Below, one piece after another: positions 61,411 through 64,000 of a DNA stretch of 64,000 nt; the stretch's first letter is position 1, and the number at the start of each line of letters is the position of its first letter. The position numbers and the translations under genes are program-made. The DNA is from CAIVVT01 sp963757265 (GTDB lineage: Bacteria > Acidobacteriota > Terriglobia > Bryobacterales > Bryobacteraceae): contig CAVWRA010000006.1 in the NCBI GenBank assembly GCA_963757265.1, positions 1,488,001 through 1,552,000 on the forward strand, given 5' to 3'. The notes under the pieces were generated by a model. It saw only the letters and a program-made list of their open reading frames with translations. It was not told the DNA's origin and ran no database searches.

Positions 61411-62844
61411 TCAGATCATCTGCGACGGGTTCACGAGCGGCGGCTGCCTGATCTCGGCGCAACTCCTCCCGGTCGGCAGCATCTTGCCCGGATTCAAGCG
61501 GCCCAACGGGTCGAACATGTGCTTGATGCGGCGCATCAGGTCGAGGGATTCGGCGGTGTACTGGCGGCCAATCATCTCCAGCTTCTCCATGCCGATGCCG
61601 TGCTCGCCGGTGATCGAGCCGCCCACGGAGAGACAGTAGTCGAGAATATCGAAGCCGGCGTGCTGGGCCCGTTCCAGGTCGCCGGGGCGCCGCGCGTCGA
61701 ACAGAATGCAGGGGTGGATGTTGCCGTCGCCGGCGTGGAAGATGTTGCCGATGGTCAGCTCCCGCCGCCGGCTCACCGCGCCGATCTCGTGCAGCGCCGG
61801 CGCGATCTTCGTGCGTGGCACCACGCCATCGTGAACGTAAAAGAACGGGCTCACGCGGCCGATGGCGCCGAAGGCGTTCTTGCGGCCCTTCCACAACAGC
61901 GCCCGCTGCTCGTCCGTCTGCGCGAAGCGGAACTCACGCGCGCGGCAGGCGAGGCAGGCCTGGCGCACCTTTTCGACCTGATCGTCAACCATCTCACGCA
62001 GGCCTTCCATCTCGATCAGCAGCACGCCCGCCGCATCCAACGGATAGCCGGCGTGCGTGGCCTCCTCCACCATCCGCAGCAGCGTCCCGTCGAGCATCTC
62101 CAGCGCGGCCGGCGTGATCCCGCGCGCCGTGACCTCGCTGACCGTGGCGGCGCAGTCGTCAACGGTGTCGTAGATCGCCAGAATGGTCTGCACCGACTCG
62201 GGCCGCCGCATCAGCCGGACAATGACCTTGGTGACCAGCGCCATGGTCCCCTCGCTGCCGGTGAGCAGTCCGGTCAGGTCGTAGCCCGGGGTGTCGGGCC
62301 AGGCCGCGCCGGTGCGGACCACGGCGCCGTCGGCGAGCACCGCTTCGAGGCCCAGGACGTGATTCGTGGTTACGCCATAGGCCAGCGTGTGCGGCCCGCC
62401 GGCGTTCTCGGCCACGTTGCCGCCGATGGTGCAGGAGCGCTGGCTGGAGGGGTCCGGCGCGAAGAAGTAACCGGCGTCCTGGACGGCATTGGTCAGGTCC
62501 AGGTTGACGACGCCCGGCTCGACGACGGCGCGCTCGTTGGCGTAGTCGAGTTCCAGAATCCGGTTCATCCGCGAGAAGCCGACCAGGATGCCGCCCAGAC
62601 GCGGGATGGACCCGCCGCTGAGCCCCGTGCCGGCGCCCCGGCCGACCAGTGGCAGGGCGTGGCTCGCCGCCAGCCGGGCGATGGCGGCGACCTGCTCGCC
62701 CGTTGACGGCAGCACCACCACGTCCGGCCGGGCCTTGTCAACGCCGCCGTCGTATTCGTAAAGCCGCAGGTCCTCGGGCCGGTCAAAGACATTGCCGGAG
62801 CCGGCAATCCGGATCAGTTCATCGCGGACGGTGGGGCTCAACAT
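61411..62844 (-). CDS. glcD: FAD-linked oxidase, glycolate oxidase subunit GlcD
   Basis: Protein of 477 residues. The PCMH-type FAD domain shows VVVLPSTGEQVAAIARLAAS, PLVGRGAGTGLSGGSIP, VVEPGVVNLDLTNAVQDAGY and CTIGGNVAENAGGPHTLAYG. The C-terminal FAD-oxidase domain has IGNIFHAGDGNIHPCILFD and GGSITGEHGIGMEKLEMIG. It is likely to oxidise glycolate or D-lactate to the keto acid. glcE and glcF are not in the window on the 3' side, so partners may be elsewhere. The ATG at 62844 was chosen although its ribosome binding site is weak; the frame is open a further 84 bases upstream. Confidence 0.9.
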   Translation of the reverse strand: MLSPTVRDELIRIAGSGNVFDRPEDLRLYEYDGGVDKARPDVVVLPSTGEQVAAIARLAASHALPLVGRGAGTGLSGGSIPRLGGILVGFSRMNRILELDYANERAVVEPGVVNLDLTNAVQDAGYFFAPDPSSQRSCTIGGNVAENAGGPHTLAYGVTTNHVLGLEAVLADGAVVRTGAAWPDTPGYDLTGLLTGSEGTMALVTKVIVRLMRRPESVQTILAIYDTVDDCAATVSEVTARGITPAALEMLDGTLLRMVEEATHAGYPLDAAGVLLIEMEGLREMVDDQVEKVRQACLACRAREFRFAQTDEQRALLWKGRKNAFGAIGRVSPFFYVHDGVVPRTKIAPALHEIGAVSRRRELTIGNIFHAGDGNIHPCILFDARRPGDLERAQHAGFDILDYCLSVGGSITGEHGIGMEKLEMIGRQYTAESLDLMRRIKHMFDPLGRLNPGKMLPTGRSCAEIRQPPLVNPSQMI

Positions 62845-63098
62845 TTTCTTGCACTCATCGGTGCGTCCCCATGCTACCCGAATCCGGCCCCCGGGCGGAA
62901 GCGGGGGCGATTTCAGGGTGCATTTCAAACGCGGCGGAGCGGAAAAAACACCGTTTTTACCGTGTCTTGACCGTGGAAAACGCGGTTTTTTGCCATTCCG
63001 CGTAACTATGGTTTTATCTATGACTTAGCGGGAATTGGCCGAAAATGCGCTTTTTCGATGCGCGCAAGTGCCCTGTTTTTAATGACTTGCACAATTTT

Positions 63099-63291
63099 CA
63101 CCGTGCTTCACGGTGGATCTGTGGCAAACAAAGGACTTAGGTCAATTTGAGGTGCATTTTGGCAAACATTAACACGGTTCACCGTGGTTCACGGTGGATC
63201 TGTTGCAATAACTAGGCTTACAAACATTAACATGCCACATGAACATGGTCCACCGTGCCTCACGGTGGAAGTGTGGCAAACAAAGGGCTTA
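63099..63291. repeat. Three 41-bp repeats, each headed by a 17-bp palindrome
   Basis: Copies at 63099-63139, 63180-63220 and 63251-63291. Each starts CACCGTG-NNT-CACGGTG (7-bp arms, 3-base centre CTT, GTT or CCT), continues GGAnnTGTnGCAA and ends nnCTTA. Copies 2 and 3 are followed at once by an AACATTAAyA block, copy 1 after an insertion. Spacings are 40 and 30 bases. The array lies in the A+T-richer 527-base spacer upstream of glcD (62845-63371), which has no gene. Palindrome conservation suggests repeated operators or hairpins. Confidence 0.8.
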
Positions 63292-63371
63292 TGAACATTA
63301 ATACGCGCCTCTGAAAAAGCGCAAGAAAGCACTCCACTTTCGCCCTATCGCCGTCCTGTATTCGCCCCAGG

Positions 63372-64000
63372 TCAGCGCGCCTCGTGCTGCCAGAAAGAGA
63401 GCATTCCCTCGACGTGCATGCGCAGGCTGCCGACCCACACCGGACCGCGGTCCTGGTTGTAACCCGGGTCCCAGATGCGCTGCACATCGGCGCCAAACGA
63501 GAGTCCGTGCCAGGCATGCAGGTTGTAGTAGCTTTCCAGGATCTTCTCGCGGCCGTAGTTGAGCGCTCCGTCGCCTAGGAGGAAGCCTTCGCCGCCTAGA
63601 GCGAGGTACTCGCGATGGTCGCCGGAGAGCGCGTTGATGAGCATCGCAACCCCAAGTTTGTCCTGCATTCTGTGCCACTTAGTGCCCTTGAGGTCGGCCC
63701 CGAAGGAGATCGACTGATCGACTTCGGTGTACGCGAAGGACTCGTTGTGGCCTTCGTTCCAGCCGAAGCGGGCGTAGGCGCGCAGATCGGAGGTCAGCTC
63801 CTGCTCGGCGTTGAGGCCGAAGCCGTACTTGGTGCGGCCCTGCTGGCGGGTGGCGGTAACGTCGGGGATGGCGGTGGCGCCGGCCTGGTAGTAATCCTGG
63901 ATCGCCTGGCGGTAATTGCCCATGTTGGCGTGGTTTACAAAGGCCAGGCAGCGCACGACGGTGGCCCGTTCGCGAAGCAGCGAGGGGTGCAACTCGAGCT
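63372..64000 (-). CDS. OprB-like carbohydrate-selective porin, C-terminal part
   Basis: The frame is open to the right edge of the window, so about 209 C-terminal codons are present. Signatures are RCLAFVNHANMGNYRQAIQD, KYGFGLNAEQELTSDLRAYA, RFGWNEGHNESFAYTEVDQS, LALGGEGFLLGDGALNYGRE and KILESYYNLHAWHGLSFGAD, the alternating beta-strand pattern of OprB outer-membrane barrels. The last residues lack the usual terminal Phe (ending FWQHEAR). It would pass sugars across the outer membrane. Confidence 0.85.
   Translation of the reverse strand, partial: LELHPSLLRERATVVRCLAFVNHANMGNYRQAIQDYYQAGATAIPDVTATRQQGRTKYGFGLNAEQELTSDLRAYARFGWNEGHNESFAYTEVDQSISFGADLKGTKWHRMQDKLGVAMLINALSGDHREYLALGGEGFLLGDGALNYGREKILESYYNLHAWHGLSFGADVQRIWDPGYNQDRGPVWVGSLRMHVEGMLSFWQHEAR

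Noticed and set aside
63099..63291. CRISPR array
   Set aside because: Only three units, spacers of unequal length that themselves share sequence (AACATTAA), long palindromic heads and no cas genes nearby.

Overview
The window is high-G+C bacterial chromosome. The cell type suggested is a Gram-negative acidobacterium, probably of the Bryobacter/Solibacter group. The evidence is three consecutive proteins of the acidobacterial VWFA-related family, an outer-membrane lipid pathway gene (lpxB), an OprB-type porin, many Tat-exported or secreted carbohydrate-active enzymes, and small families (DUF6526, NIPSNAP, SxtJ/DUF5989/carbamoyltransferase) that recur in that phylum. The assignment is an inference from gene content; there is no rRNA here.

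Layout. 1-1.5 kb: cell-wall recycling and Fe-S genes on the minus strand (rhodanese fragment, murQ, erpA-like). 1.6-3.5 kb: an ECF sigma / anti-sigma / CpxP-like envelope-stress operon. 3.5-11 kb: small genes, a pseudouridine synthase, a membrane glycosyltransferase, then a coupled pair made of a degenerate GalU-like protein and a very large sugar kinase-pyrophosphorylase fusion. 11.4-18 kb: a GH127 enzyme, tRNA-Ser, a radical SAM/DCC pair and a clan GH-D glycosidase. 18-27.9 kb: rimO, a His8-containing protein, three VWFA-related proteins and a lone ModA. 27.9-34.2 kb: dnaK-dnaJ-hspR with a HspR-type operator, two MITE-like repeats packed tightly around hspR, and an M13 peptidase. dnaJ and the M13 gene both carry one-base frameshifts. 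34.2-46.2 kb: housekeeping and small metabolism (PIG-L, SDR, STAS, amidohydrolase, a zinc-site-dead M1 homologue, lpxB, a regulator/membrane pair, uppS, NIPSNAP). 46.4-54.5 kb: sugar-related Tat proteins, DUF6526, DUF423, and a coupled MFS transporter/old yellow enzyme pair. 54.6-61.1 kb: the most accessory part, with an IS110-family element (IS1111-like layout) inserted in a dispersed palindromic repeat, an SxtJ-DUF5989-carbamoyltransferase trio, an IS1380 fragment, and a lower-G+C GH59 galactocerebrosidase homologue. 61.4-64 kb: glcD, an array of three 41-bp palindrome-bearing repeats, and the end of an OprB porin gene.

The clearest candidates for something undescribed are: (i) the 1108-residue GHMP kinase-UDPGP fusion, whose domain order is the reverse of Fkp; (ii) the IS110/IS1111 element, whose flanks rebuild a dispersed repeat also present 24 kb away and whose long 3' non-coding end should hold a guide (bridge/seek) RNA; (iii) the GH59 homologue; and (iv) the 41-bp and 10-bp repeat arrays. 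All functional calls rest on motif recognition by eye; no database search was run.
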